64,000 bases of DNA from Mariniflexile sp. AS56 (GTDB taxonomy: Bacteria > Bacteroidota > Bacteroidia > Flavobacteriales > Flavobacteriaceae). The notes beneath the pieces are model-generated. The model was not told where the DNA came from, did not search any database, and worked only from the letters and a program-made list of their open reading frames with translations. Made by a program: the position numbers and the translations under genes. Shown here piece by piece: positions 42,042-51,459 of this stretch (position 1 is the stretch's first letter; each line of letters begins with the position of its first letter). The stretch covers positions 248,001 to 312,000 of the forward strand of contig NZ_JAUPED010000005.1 of assembly GCF_030552475.1 (NCBI RefSeq), written 5' to 3'.

Positions 42042-44159
42042 ATGATAAAATTTATAAAATTCAGAACCCAACTTCCTGAGCAATCTATAAAAAATACCGT
42101 GCAATTACTTAATGAAGACTGTACGATTCCTTTCATTTCTCGTTATAGAAAAGAACATACTGGTAATTTAGATGAGGTTCAAATAGGTGATATTGTAAAG
42201 TATAAAGAACAATTTGAGGCTTTAGAAAAACGAAAAGTAGCTATTTTAAAGGCTTTGGAAGAGCAAGGTGTTTTAACTCCAGAATTAAAACAAAAAATTG
42301 AGGCTACCCAAGATTTAACAACTTTAGAAGATTTATATCTCCCATTTAAGAAAAGCAGAAAAACAAAGGCAGAAACGGCCAGACAGTTGGGGTTAGAGCC
42401 TTTGGCTAAAATACTTATGAGCCAAAACGCACATGATGTAGAATCGGTTACGATGAAATATGTAAAAGGAGAGGTTGCTTCGGTTGAAGATGCCCTGGAA
42501 GGAGCGCGACACATTATTGCCGAATGGGTGAATGAGCGTACCGATGTTCGAAACAACATCCGCCAGCAGTTAGAGCGTTTTGCTATGATTTCCACGAAAG
42601 TGGTAAAGTCGAAAAAGGAAGATGAAAAGGCTCAAAAATTTAGAGATTATTTTGAATGGGAAGAGTCTTTAACTAGAATTCCTTCGCACCGATTATTGGC
42701 TATTTTAAGAGCTGAAAGTGAAGGTTTCATTAAGGTGAAAATTGAAATTGATGATGATAAAGCACTGAGTAAAATTGAAGACCGTATCATTCGTTCTAAC
42801 AATGCGTGTTCAGAACAGATTCAAATAGCGATTCAAGATGCTTACAAGCGTTTATTATTGCCATCGTTAAGTAATGAGGCGCTTCAGATGACGAAGGAAA
42901 AGGCCGATGTGTCTGCAATTTCAGTATTTGCAAATAATTTAAAACAGTTATTACTAGGGTCTCCATTAGGTGAAAAGCGTGTGCTTGCTATCGACCCTGG
43001 TTTTAGAAGCGGTTGTAAAGTGGTGTGTTTAGATGCGCAAGGTAGTTTGTTGTATAATGAAAACATTTACCCGCACCCTCCTAAAAGTGACGCTGTGGGC
43101 GCCATGAAAAAGATAAGTTCACTAACAGAAGCTTACCAAATTGAAGCTATTGCGATTGGTAACGGCACAGCGTCGCGAGAAACAGAAGCGCTCATACGCA
43201 AAATTCATTTTAAACATGATGTTCAGGTGTTTGTGGTGAGTGAAGCGGGTGCTAGTATTTATTCGGCTTCTAAAATTGCGCGTGATGAATTTCCTAATTA
43301 TGATGTTACGGTGCGTGGTTCGGTTTCTATTGGAAGACGCTTGCAAGACCCTTTGGCGGAATTGGTTAAAATTGATGCCAAGTCCATTGGAGTGGGGCAG
43401 TACCAGCATGATGTAGACCAAACCAAGCTTAAAAAAGAGTTGGATGTTGTGGTTGAAAGTTGTGTGAATGCAGTAGGTGTAAATATTAACACGGCAAGTG
43501 CCAGTTTGTTAAGTTATGTGTCTGGAATTGGACCTAAACTAGCTGAAAACATTGTAGCCTATCGTGATGAACATGGGGCGTTTTCTTCTAGAACGGCTGT
43601 TAAAAAAGTACCTCGTTTAGGCGGAAAAGCCTTTGAGCAGAGTGCAGGGTTTTTAAGAATTAAATCGGCCGTCAATCCTTTGGATGATTCGGCGGTACAC
43701 CCAGAGCGTTATGATTTGGTGAAACAAATAACAAAAGATTTGGGTAAAAGTGTTCAAGATTTAATTGGAAATAAAGAGCAGCTACAAAAAATAGATTTAA
43801 AAAAGTATTGTTCAGATTCTGTTGGGTTGCTAACACTTCAAGATATTATAAATGAATTAGAAAAACCTGGTTTGGACATTCGTGAACAAGCTAAAGTATT
43901 CACTTTTAATCAAAACATTAAAACTATAAGCGATTTACAAGAAGGGCAATTACTTCCTGGTATTGTTAACAATATAACCAATTTCGGGTGTTTTGTAGAT
44001 GTTGGAATTAAGGAAAGTGGCTTGATACACGTTTCAAATTTATCCGATTCTTTTGTTTCAGATGTGAATGCACATGTGAGTTTACATCAGCAAATCATTG
44101 TAAAAGTCTTAGAAGTTGATCTTCCGCGGAAGCGTATTCAATTAAAACTTCACAAATAA
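42042..44159 (+). CDS. tex: Tex-family RNA-binding transcription accessory protein
   Basis: This 705-residue cytoplasmic protein matches Tex (Spt6-like core). In order it has the N-terminal helical domain (about 1-290), a YqgF-like RNase H fold with RVLAIDPGFRSGCKVV near 315, helix-hairpin-helix sequence NTASASLLSYVSGIGPKLAENI near 485, and a C-terminal S1 domain (about 635-705) with GIVNNITNFGCFVDVGIKESG. Tex binds nucleic acid and is thought to help transcription elongation. It follows the CarboxypepD_reg gene closely and is convergent with the TonB receptor gene (4-nt gap). Confidence 0.95.
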   Translation: MIKFIKFRTQLPEQSIKNTVQLLNEDCTIPFISRYRKEHTGNLDEVQIGDIVKYKEQFEALEKRKVAILKALEEQGVLTPELKQKIEATQDLTTLEDLYLPFKKSRKTKAETARQLGLEPLAKILMSQNAHDVESVTMKYVKGEVASVEDALEGARHIIAEWVNERTDVRNNIRQQLERFAMISTKVVKSKKEDEKAQKFRDYFEWEESLTRIPSHRLLAILRAESEGFIKVKIEIDDDKALSKIEDRIIRSNNACSEQIQIAIQDAYKRLLLPSLSNEALQMTKEKADVSAISVFANNLKQLLLGSPLGEKRVLAIDPGFRSGCKVVCLDAQGSLLYNENIYPHPPKSDAVGAMKKISSLTEAYQIEAIAIGNGTASRETEALIRKIHFKHDVQVFVVSEAGASIYSASKIARDEFPNYDVTVRGSVSIGRRLQDPLAELVKIDAKSIGVGQYQHDVDQTKLKKELDVVVESCVNAVGVNINTASASLLSYVSGIGPKLAENIVAYRDEHGAFSSRTAVKKVPRLGGKAFEQSAGFLRIKSAVNPLDDSAVHPERYDLVKQITKDLGKSVQDLIGNKEQLQKIDLKKYCSDSVGLLTLQDIINELEKPGLDIREQAKVFTFNQNIKTISDLQEGQLLPGIVNNITNFGCFVDVGIKESGLIHVSNLSDSFVSDVNAHVSLHQQIIVKVLEVDLPRKRIQLKLHK

Positions 44160-44163
44160 GAAG

Positions 44164-46575
44164 TTAGTAACTGTATTTTAAAGATAAAATAAAATTTCTG
44201 CCAGGAGCTGCAATACCAGATGAATAGGTTTTGTAGCGCTGGTCTGTGATATTCTCTAAACTCGCACTTAAAGTAGTCGCTTTATTTAGTTGGTATTGGC
44301 TTCTAAAGTTTAATGTGACCCACGACGGACTGTAAGGGTTTCCATTGGCGTCTTGGGCATAGATATAATCTTTTTCAATTTCTGAAGGCGCTAATTGGTA
44401 AAAAGAAAGTTCACTATTGTATATAGTAAAAGCATCGAATTTTAAGTTATTATGCGTCCAAACTAAATGGGTGTTTCCAAAATTTGGAGTGGCATATCTA
44501 GCTGGAACTTCAATGGTGTCTTCTACTTCGGTACCGCCTACCACACTGTATTGAGATGTTAATTTTAATTGATTAGTAATAGCAAATTTTATACCCATTT
44601 CAAAACCATAAATCCATGTTTTTGATGCATTTTGCATGGCTTGTACATTGCTTAATTCTCCATCATACATAATTTGTGTTTCGCCATTCAGTTCAAAATC
44701 GCGTCTTACCAAAGCATTGTCTAAATAAGTGTAATAGCTACTTAAATCTAAAACAAGTTTCTTGTTGAAATTAAGATTTAAACCTATTTCTCCACCATAA
44801 GCATGCTCCGGTTTTAGGTCGTTGTTGGGGACTACAACAGATCCAGGTTCGGAGTCGAATACTTTACCTATATCGTCAATATTTGGTGCTCTAAATGCTG
44901 AAGAGGCATTTAGTTTCCATTGTAGAATGGTATTTGGTGACCAACGGATGCCTGCTGTTCCAGTAATGGCAGACGACTCGTTATGAGAATTGTTGAAAGG
45001 TAAATTTAAATACTGGTTATTTTCTGAAAAATCGGCATAAGAGGTTATGTAGTTAAATCTCAATCCAGACTGAAACACAAATTTTAAATTGGGTTTATAT
45101 TTGATGCTTGTGTATGCTGCCGCTGATTGCCAATTAGAGCCATTAGGGTATCTTGAAACAGTTGGGGTAACCGTATTGCTGCTTATATTTTCTTCCTTAC
45201 CGTAAGATATTACCATGTTATAAACGTATTCTACACCATAAAAAAGTTGAGTTTTAAGGGCTAAATTTTTTTCTAAATCTAAATTGAAGGAATAGGCATC
45301 AACCGCTTCATTTCTTAGGTTTCTGGTGGTCGATTGAAAATCTCGATCCCTTCTACTTTCTTGAAAATTTTGATAGGCGATGGTAGCCTTTATTTTGTCA
45401 TACAAATTGGAATTACTACTCAACTTCGTGATTTGTAGGTTCGACATGAACCAGTTTTGTGGGCCATAACTCCATTCTGCCGAACGTAATGTGTTGTTTT
45501 TGTATCGAATTAGCCGGTCGTACCTAGAATAATCAGAGGTTGTGGTGTAGAATAATCCCAAATCAAAACTTAAATTGTTTTGAGCTTTATAATGTGCTTT
45601 TTGTAATAAGCTTAGTTGTTGGTAACCCGTGCTGCGTTGTATTAGTGGGTTGTTGTTTTGAATTATAACATCGCCATTGTTGGTTTCTAAAGCAAATTCA
45701 GGTCGTAAATATTCGCTAGGACCGTGTGTTCCCATACGTAAATCGCCAAAATCGTTATAACTTATATTGGTTAAAAAGGCCCATTTTTTATAACCTAAAT
45801 TAAAATCGATATGTGCTGCTTTTTCATCACTGGCAGTGGCGTATCTTAAAAGGGTGTTGGCTCTAAAAAGTAGCGAATCTGTTAAGGAGGTTTGCGGTTT
45901 ATGGGTGTAAAAGCTCATAACACCACCAATAGCATCACTTCCATAAATTACAGAGCCAGAGCCTAATGTGACTTCTGTGTTTTGAATTGATAAAGGGTCT
46001 ATTGAAATAACGTTTTGTAAATTACCGCCTCTAAAAATGGCATTGTTCATTCTAACGCCATCTACTGTAATGAGGAGTCGGTTGGTTGAGAAGCCTCTTA
46101 TCATAGGGCTTCCACCACCTAGTTGGCTTTTTTGCACATATACTTGACCAGTGCTTTCTAGTAAATCGGCACTAGTTTGTGGATTTGCAAATTGAATAGC
46201 CTCGGCATTGATATTTATTATTTTTTGAGGAATGTCACGTTTATTCTGTTCAAACTTGGACGCTGAGATCACAATTTCATCTAAGCCTTCCGTATTTGAT
46301 ACTAAATACACTCTATTTGATTGGGCTAATTGTAGCTTCGTTATTTGTTTTAAAACGTGTGATAAATGTTTGAAATAAATAGTTTCGGCGTTCGAGAATT
46401 CACTTAAAGAAGCTTCGCCTAAAAAGTTTGTAACCGTACTTTTAGATTTATCTATGTTGTAAATGGCGACCCCAAAAACAGGCTCTCTTGTAAGATTGTT
46501 TAGAACCTTAATGTTTTGAGCTTGTACTTGTGTTAAGGTCAATAAAAAGAATGAAATAGCAAAAAAACACTTCAT
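44164..46575 (-). CDS. TonB-dependent outer-membrane receptor
   Basis: The 803-residue protein has a signal peptide (MKCFFAISFFLLTLTQVQAQ), a short carboxypeptidase-like domain (about 22-95), a plug (about 100-220) with SPMIRGFSTNRLLITVDGVRM and GSGSVIYGSDAIGGVMSF, and a 22-strand-type barrel that ends in FILSLKYSY. The plug wording is that of the hemoglobin/transferrin/lactoferrin-like receptor group. A heme or metal-complex ligand is therefore possible but not proven. It is the last gene of the porZ-recO-receptor operon, 3 nt after recO. Confidence 0.92.
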   Translation of the reverse strand: MKCFFAISFFLLTLTQVQAQNIKVLNNLTREPVFGVAIYNIDKSKSTVTNFLGEASLSEFSNAETIYFKHLSHVLKQITKLQLAQSNRVYLVSNTEGLDEIVISASKFEQNKRDIPQKIININAEAIQFANPQTSADLLESTGQVYVQKSQLGGGSPMIRGFSTNRLLITVDGVRMNNAIFRGGNLQNVISIDPLSIQNTEVTLGSGSVIYGSDAIGGVMSFYTHKPQTSLTDSLLFRANTLLRYATASDEKAAHIDFNLGYKKWAFLTNISYNDFGDLRMGTHGPSEYLRPEFALETNNGDVIIQNNNPLIQRSTGYQQLSLLQKAHYKAQNNLSFDLGLFYTTTSDYSRYDRLIRYKNNTLRSAEWSYGPQNWFMSNLQITKLSSNSNLYDKIKATIAYQNFQESRRDRDFQSTTRNLRNEAVDAYSFNLDLEKNLALKTQLFYGVEYVYNMVISYGKEENISSNTVTPTVSRYPNGSNWQSAAAYTSIKYKPNLKFVFQSGLRFNYITSYADFSENNQYLNLPFNNSHNESSAITGTAGIRWSPNTILQWKLNASSAFRAPNIDDIGKVFDSEPGSVVVPNNDLKPEHAYGGEIGLNLNFNKKLVLDLSSYYTYLDNALVRRDFELNGETQIMYDGELSNVQAMQNASKTWIYGFEMGIKFAITNQLKLTSQYSVVGGTEVEDTIEVPARYATPNFGNTHLVWTHNNLKFDAFTIYNSELSFYQLAPSEIEKDYIYAQDANGNPYSPSWVTLNFRSQYQLNKATTLSASLENITDQRYKTYSSGIAAPGRNFILSLKYSY

Positions 46576-46578
46576 GGT

Positions 46579-47298
46579 TTAATTAAAAACTTGATTAAAT
46601 ATTTGCAGAGATTTTGGCGGTTTAAAACTCCCCAAATGTAATTCAAAATAAAGCAGCATCATACTTAAAAATGATTGTCTTTGTTTTGAGTTTATCTTTA
46701 CTGTTGGTAAAGCATCAAATGTTGTGCCTAACAACTGTTTTAGTAGTGTTAAATTATCTCCTGAAATGGTGTAATTATCAAGTTCATTAATTTCGAATTT
46801 GCCTTCTCTCAAACTGAAGTAAGCATATTCTAAATTGTTCGTATCTGGATAGAACCCTAAATACTTCGATAGATTTAGTAGAAATAATAAATGAAAATTT
46901 GAATAATCAGATTGTTCATCTAACCATAATAGGGTGGTTTCTATGAAACTGTATAGAGTTTCGTTGGGTTCTTCTTCTTTAAGCGTACTTGAGAGTACTT
47001 CAGACAAAAACATGACTATGGCACTTTTTAAAATATGGGTGTGTAAGGTATTGTAAACATGGTTTACCTTAGTGTCGCTAATGCTTTGTAAGGACCTGTT
47101 TTGTTTATAACTTATACTTATCTGAATTTGTGATAGTGGCTGAAAATAAGCAGCTTTAATATTTGATTTTTTGTTTTTTAGAACACCACGTAATAAAAAA
47201 CTAACAACGCCCAAGTGCTGGGTATAACATCTTACAATTAAATCGTTGTCTTTGTATTTTAATTTTGAAAGTACAATGGCGTTTGTAGTAATAAGCAT
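46579..47298 (-). CDS. recO: DNA repair protein RecO
   Basis: RecO helps load RecA onto single-stranded DNA in the RecFOR pathway. The 239-residue protein starts MLITTNAIVLSKLKYKDND with the OB-fold region (YTQHLGVVSFLLRGVLKNK) in the first 80 residues and a helical C-terminal part. The zinc-binding Cys of some RecO proteins are absent, as in many Bacteroidota. Its ATG overlaps the porZ stop by one base and its stop is 3 nt before the TonB receptor gene, so all three share one transcript. Confidence 0.9.
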   Translation of the reverse strand: MLITTNAIVLSKLKYKDNDLIVRCYTQHLGVVSFLLRGVLKNKKSNIKAAYFQPLSQIQISISYKQNRSLQSISDTKVNHVYNTLHTHILKSAIVMFLSEVLSSTLKEEEPNETLYSFIETTLLWLDEQSDYSNFHLLFLLNLSKYLGFYPDTNNLEYAYFSLREGKFEINELDNYTISGDNLTLLKQLLGTTFDALPTVKINSKQRQSFLSMMLLYFELHLGSFKPPKSLQIFNQVFN

Positions 47299-49640
47299 TA
47301 TCTAACGACCATTAATTTTAAAACTTTTGTTTCAAAGGTATCTAAATCTGAAAGCATGATTAGGTAAACTCCAGATGCGACCACTCTGTTTGCTAAATTT
47401 TTACCATTCCAATAGGCGGTTCCTCCATCAATTTCAAGATTATAACCACCGTAACGTTCGTTAGTTCTCGATTGGGCTTCGGCGACCAAATTACCTTCAA
47501 TGTCGGTTATTTTTATATTAACATTTTCTGAAATGTCTTTAATCTTTACTTTTTGATCAACAATATTAAAACTAGGCCTCACAGGGTTGGGGTAAGCATA
47601 AGCGCTTTCTAAGGTTTCAAAAGGACTAGAGTTGCCCGAGCTAAATGAAACAAGACCTTTGCTAGTGGCTATGTATACGATACCATTAGTATTGTCTATA
47701 GAGACGTCTGCAATGGTGTTTGAGGGTAAAGGTGAATTGTCTTTAGTGAAATGGTGTATGGTTTGCTGTCCATCTGAAGACAAATAAAAGATACCCGAAT
47801 CTGCGGTGCCAATCCATTTATTATTGGACCCATCTACTTCAATGTCTGTAATTAGTTGTTGGAACAGTAGTTCTTTAGCGATGCCATCTTCCAATATGAT
47901 GATTTCATCCACTTTAATGTCATCTTCAAAAAAATTAGAAGTGTTATATAAAACACGTAAGCCTTTAAAAGTGCCTATCCAGAGTTGGTTTCTTTTATCT
48001 AATGCTAGTGCAGTGGCAAATTCCATAGGCATGTTCTCTTCCTCTTTATAAACGCTTTTTATTTTGGGGTTGCCTCCGTTTTCATTAAACCCAACGAGTC
48101 CATATTTATAGCTAGCGATCCATTTGGTGTTGTCGTTCCCAATTACTAGATCTCTAAAGCCTAGGTTGGCTGAAAAGTCGGGGATAACACTAGAGAAGTC
48201 ATATGATTTCCATTGTTTATTTGAAGGGTTATATGATTTTAATGGTTTCTTTATAAGGCTAGTGATACTCCATAATAGGCCATTGCTATCAAAGGAAGAG
48301 GCTCCTGTTCTAATATCTTTGTAATTTGGATCACTTTGTGAAATTAAGGACTCTAATCCACTGTTAGTTTCGTTGTAAAGTAGTGTAGGAATCTCGTCAT
48401 TTATTTCTAATAGTCCACTAAAAAACGAACTTATAAATACTTGATTGTTATTTGAAGGGTTTGGAGATATAACATTTAAACATTTGGCTTCAAAAACATC
48501 GTTGTAAGGAGTGTTTGTCCATTTTTTGTTTTTTAAATGACTGATACCCCTTGAGTTTAGGTCGTAGGGATTGAAGAACACGGTGTATTCGCCAAAAGTA
48601 ACCCAAACACCGTTGGGTTGTGCTTCGACGGAAAAAGGAATGTTTAAAAGCGGACCTTCGGGATGTATTTCTTCAAAATTACTAGGTGTCGTAATGAGTG
48701 TTTTTAAAACCCCAAAATCACTTGTCCCTATGTAGATAAAATCAGTATCACTTGTGGCAGAAGTATATTGTGTTGCAAACTCGGTGCTTGTAGAAACTTG
48801 TGAAATGATGTTGAAATTAGCATCGTAAACAAACACATTGTTTGAAGTGGTAACTATTAAATTATTAGTCACACTTTTAACGTCTAAAGGAAGCGTATTG
48901 TATTGAGTTAATTCACTTAATATATCGTTTTCGACTTTAAATAGTTGTCTGTTGGTGTTTACAACATAAAGCTTGTCTTCAACGGATTCAGTTGCTGTGA
49001 AATCACCTGAAGTAATTGTTTGCCAATTTTGAAAGTCAATTAAATTGGGGCTAGAAACAAGTGCCTTCCTTAATCCGTTTCCGCCAGAGCAAGCAGCGTA
49101 AATATAATCTCCAAACATAGTTGTTTGGTTTATTTTTATTTGTGAGCCGCCGTTACCAATAAAGTAGGTGTCACCAAACTCCAGACGTTCTAAGTTGAAA
49201 ACGGAAATCCCATAATTTGTAGAGATATATACTAAATTCTCATGGGCATTAAAATGATTTATCCTTTTTTGTGTTGCAGGAATTGTTGGTTTTTCGATGA
49301 TATCCACAACGGTTAAAATTTCATTATCGTCATCAAAAGCTATTTCAATAAGTCCGCTTTCATAACCAATTACTAATAGCTCGTACGGTTCACTATAATA
49401 AATGGTAGAAATTGTTTCACCCGATAATCCGTTAATGGTGTTTAGCTCTTTTATTTCATTTGAAAGGACGTCAATACTAAAAACAGCATTTTCTGCAGCA
49501 GCATAAATTCGATTGTTACCTTGCGTAACTTGTTTAATGTTGTTGTATGAAAAGTGTCCTTTCCAAAGTGCAGAAAAATCCTGAGCAAATTGAAATAAAG
49601 GTGTTAAACAAATTAAGAGAACAACGAGTTTTTTAATCAT
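47298..49640 (-). CDS. porZ: PorZ-like type IX secretion component (propeller protein with T9SS tail)
   Basis: The start was set at 49640 (MIKKLVVLLICLTPLFQFAQ, a clean signal peptide), since an earlier TTG overlaps the promoter box. The 780-residue protein has two beta-propeller-like regions built of repeats such as NGLSGETISTIYYSEP and DNTKWIASYKYGLVGFNE, a beta-sandwich, and a C-terminal T9SS type A signal with AYPNPVRPSFNI and VASGVYLIMLSD. This is the layout of PorZ, which helps attach cargo to lipopolysaccharide on the surface. Place next to recO is common in this family. Other propeller proteins look similar. Confidence 0.8.
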   Translation of the reverse strand: MIKKLVVLLICLTPLFQFAQDFSALWKGHFSYNNIKQVTQGNNRIYAAAENAVFSIDVLSNEIKELNTINGLSGETISTIYYSEPYELLVIGYESGLIEIAFDDDNEILTVVDIIEKPTIPATQKRINHFNAHENLVYISTNYGISVFNLERLEFGDTYFIGNGGSQIKINQTTMFGDYIYAACSGGNGLRKALVSSPNLIDFQNWQTITSGDFTATESVEDKLYVVNTNRQLFKVENDILSELTQYNTLPLDVKSVTNNLIVTTSNNVFVYDANFNIISQVSTSTEFATQYTSATSDTDFIYIGTSDFGVLKTLITTPSNFEEIHPEGPLLNIPFSVEAQPNGVWVTFGEYTVFFNPYDLNSRGISHLKNKKWTNTPYNDVFEAKCLNVISPNPSNNNQVFISSFFSGLLEINDEIPTLLYNETNSGLESLISQSDPNYKDIRTGASSFDSNGLLWSITSLIKKPLKSYNPSNKQWKSYDFSSVIPDFSANLGFRDLVIGNDNTKWIASYKYGLVGFNENGGNPKIKSVYKEEENMPMEFATALALDKRNQLWIGTFKGLRVLYNTSNFFEDDIKVDEIIILEDGIAKELLFQQLITDIEVDGSNNKWIGTADSGIFYLSSDGQQTIHHFTKDNSPLPSNTIADVSIDNTNGIVYIATSKGLVSFSSGNSSPFETLESAYAYPNPVRPSFNIVDQKVKIKDISENVNIKITDIEGNLVAEAQSRTNERYGGYNLEIDGGTAYWNGKNLANRVVASGVYLIMLSDLDTFETKVLKLMVVR

Positions 49641-49658
49641 TTTTAAATTTTCAAAATT

Positions 49659-49666
49659 CAAAGATA
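49659..49666 (-). promoter_or_regulatory. -7 box of the porZ operon
   Basis: TATCTTTG on the minus strand matches TAnnTTTG, 18 nt before the ATG at 49640, and rules out the longer TTG start at 49661. Confidence 0.55.
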
Positions 49667-49712
49667 TTTATAAGTAACGAGTTTTACTTTAAAATAATAT
49701 ATAATAAACTAA

Positions 49713-49743
49713 AAAAGCTTCCTGTTTACACAAGGAAGCTTTT
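49713..49743 (-). terminator. Terminator of gdhA
   Basis: AAAAGCTTCCT (49713-49723) and AGGAAGCTTTT (49733-49743) pair fully around a 9-nt loop. T-runs lie on the minus strand, 22 nt after the gdhA stop. Confidence 0.9.
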
Positions 49744-49764
49744 CGTTTTTATGTTATCTAGATG

Positions 49765-51108
49765 CTATAAAACGCCTTGCGCTAGCATCGCATCAGCAAC
49801 TTTTACAAAACCTGCAATATTTGCTCCTTTTACATAGTCTATATAGCCGTCTTCTTGTGCGCCATATTTAGTACAAGAATCGTGAATATTAGACATGATG
49901 TCTTTTAATTTTAAATCGACTTCTTCTCTAGTCCAATGAAGGCGTAGTGAATTTTGCGTCATTTCTAAGCCTGAGGTAGCAACACCTCCTGCATTTGAGG
50001 CTTTCCCTGGAGCATATAAAATTCGTGCTTTATGGAATTCACGAACCGCTTGGATGGTAGAAGGCATGTTTGCACCTTCACTAACGCAAATACAACCGTT
50101 TTTTAGTAGCAGTTTTGCATCCTCATCATTTAATTCGTTTTGTGTAGCACAAGGTAAAGCGATATCGCATTTAACTTCCCAAGGGGTTTTACCTTCAACA
50201 AATTTAGCGTTGGGGTATGTGTCTAAATAGGCGCTTATTCTGGCTCTTTGTACATTTTTAAGTTCCATTACAAGAGCTAGTTTTTCAGCATTTATACCTT
50301 CAGAATCATAAATGTAGCCTGATGAATCAGACATGGTTACGACTTTTGCTCCTAACTGAATGCATTTTTCAGTAGCATATTGTGCTACATTACCAGAACC
50401 TGATACAACGACTTGTTTGCCTTTTAAATCTTGCCCCTTAGTTTCTAGCATTTTTTGAGCAAAATATACGGTACCATAACCTGTTGCTTCTGGACGTATT
50501 AAAGAGCCTCCCCAAGAAAGTCCCTTACCAGTTAAAACACCTGTAAATTCATTTTTAATTTTTTTGTACATCCCGAAAAGGAAACCAATTTCTCTTGCAC
50601 CTACTCCAATGTCTCCCGCAGGAACATCGGTGTTAGGGCCAATATGTCTAAATAATTCACCCATAAAAGCGTGGCAGAAGCGCATGATTTCGCCTTCACT
50701 TTTTCCTTTAGGGTCAAAATCACTTCCGCCTTTTCCGCCACCCATTGGCAATGTAGTTAAGCTGTTTTTAAACACCTGTTCGAAGGCTAAAAACTTTAAA
50801 ATACTCATGTTAACAGTGGGGTGAAAGCGTAAGCCGCCTTTGTAGGGACCAATGGCCGAATTCATTTGAATACGATACCCTCTATTTACTTGAATTTCGC
50901 CAGCATCGTCTACCCAGCAAACACGAAATGTTATAACGCGTTCTGGTTCTACCATTCTTAACAAAATATTTTTACCAAAATATATATCGTGTTCAACGAT
51001 ATAAGGAATTACAGTTTCTGCAACTTCCTCTACTGCTTGTAAGAATTCAGGTTCGTTACCATTTCTTTCTTTTACAAGATCTAAAAAAGCTTCAAGATTA
51101 CTTTTCAT
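49765..51108 (-). CDS. gdhA: NADP-type glutamate dehydrogenase (hexameric)
   Basis: The 447-residue enzyme joins ammonium to 2-oxoglutarate to form glutamate. Typical motifs are GPYKGGLRFHPTVN (87-100), PMGGGKGGSDFDPKG with the catalytic-site lysine (121-135), and the nucleotide-binding VVSGSGNVAQYATEK near 240. Length and sequence fit the NADP-linked hexameric form. It is monocistronic, with a -7 box at 51306-51313 that implies a leader of about 190 nt, which contains two similar direct repeats. The long leader may serve nitrogen control. Confidence 0.96.
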   Translation of the reverse strand: MKSNLEAFLDLVKERNGNEPEFLQAVEEVAETVIPYIVEHDIYFGKNILLRMVEPERVITFRVCWVDDAGEIQVNRGYRIQMNSAIGPYKGGLRFHPTVNMSILKFLAFEQVFKNSLTTLPMGGGKGGSDFDPKGKSEGEIMRFCHAFMGELFRHIGPNTDVPAGDIGVGAREIGFLFGMYKKIKNEFTGVLTGKGLSWGGSLIRPEATGYGTVYFAQKMLETKGQDLKGKQVVVSGSGNVAQYATEKCIQLGAKVVTMSDSSGYIYDSEGINAEKLALVMELKNVQRARISAYLDTYPNAKFVEGKTPWEVKCDIALPCATQNELNDEDAKLLLKNGCICVSEGANMPSTIQAVREFHKARILYAPGKASNAGGVATSGLEMTQNSLRLHWTREEVDLKLKDIMSNIHDSCTKYGAQEDGYIDYVKGANIAGFVKVADAMLAQGVL

Positions 51109-51305
51109 AGGTTTTATTTTATTATTTCAAAGTTGAGATGTTGCATCCAAATAATAATTTATTCTTTTAAGTTGAGACACTCCATCATAAATATTTATTT
51201 ATAGTTAAATGTGTTTAATTTTTATTGGTGCGATTATTCTTTAATCGACGTATGGTGACACATGCTAAAAGGCGCTATAATTATTAAATATACAATTTAT
51301 GGGTG
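51109..51305 (-). promoter_or_regulatory. Long gdhA leader with paired direct repeats
   Basis: On the plus strand AAGTTGAGATGTTGCATC (51130-51147) and AAGTTGAGACACTCCATC (51169-51186) agree at 14 of 18 bases, with starts 39 nt apart. They lie in the gdhA 5' untranslated region and could be protein sites or RNA elements. No known riboswitch is evident. Confidence 0.35.
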
Positions 51306-51313
51306 CAAATATA
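51306..51313 (-). promoter_or_regulatory. Putative -7 box of gdhA
   Basis: TATATTTG on the minus strand matches TAnnTTTG but is about 197 nt from the ATG, giving a long leader. Confidence 0.45.
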
Positions 51314-51393
51314 CGTTATCTTTAAAAATAATGTAATTTTTTTTTGAATTTCGCAATTAATATTTTTGCTAGTAAGTGGTCAAATTATAATTA

Positions 51394-51424
51394 TTTGTTT
51401 CTTTATACAGTTTTTATATATTTG
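51394..51424 (+). promoter_or_regulatory. Complete Bacteroidota promoter of the gene at 51460
   Basis: TTTG at 51394-51397 and TATATTTG at 51417-51424 are separated by 19 nt, the standard spacing of -33 and -7 elements. It starts transcription about 28 nt before the ATG. This is the best full promoter in the window. Confidence 0.7.
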
Positions 51425-51459
51425 TTGTAATTAATGCCTCAAAAAAATCCAATTTAAGT

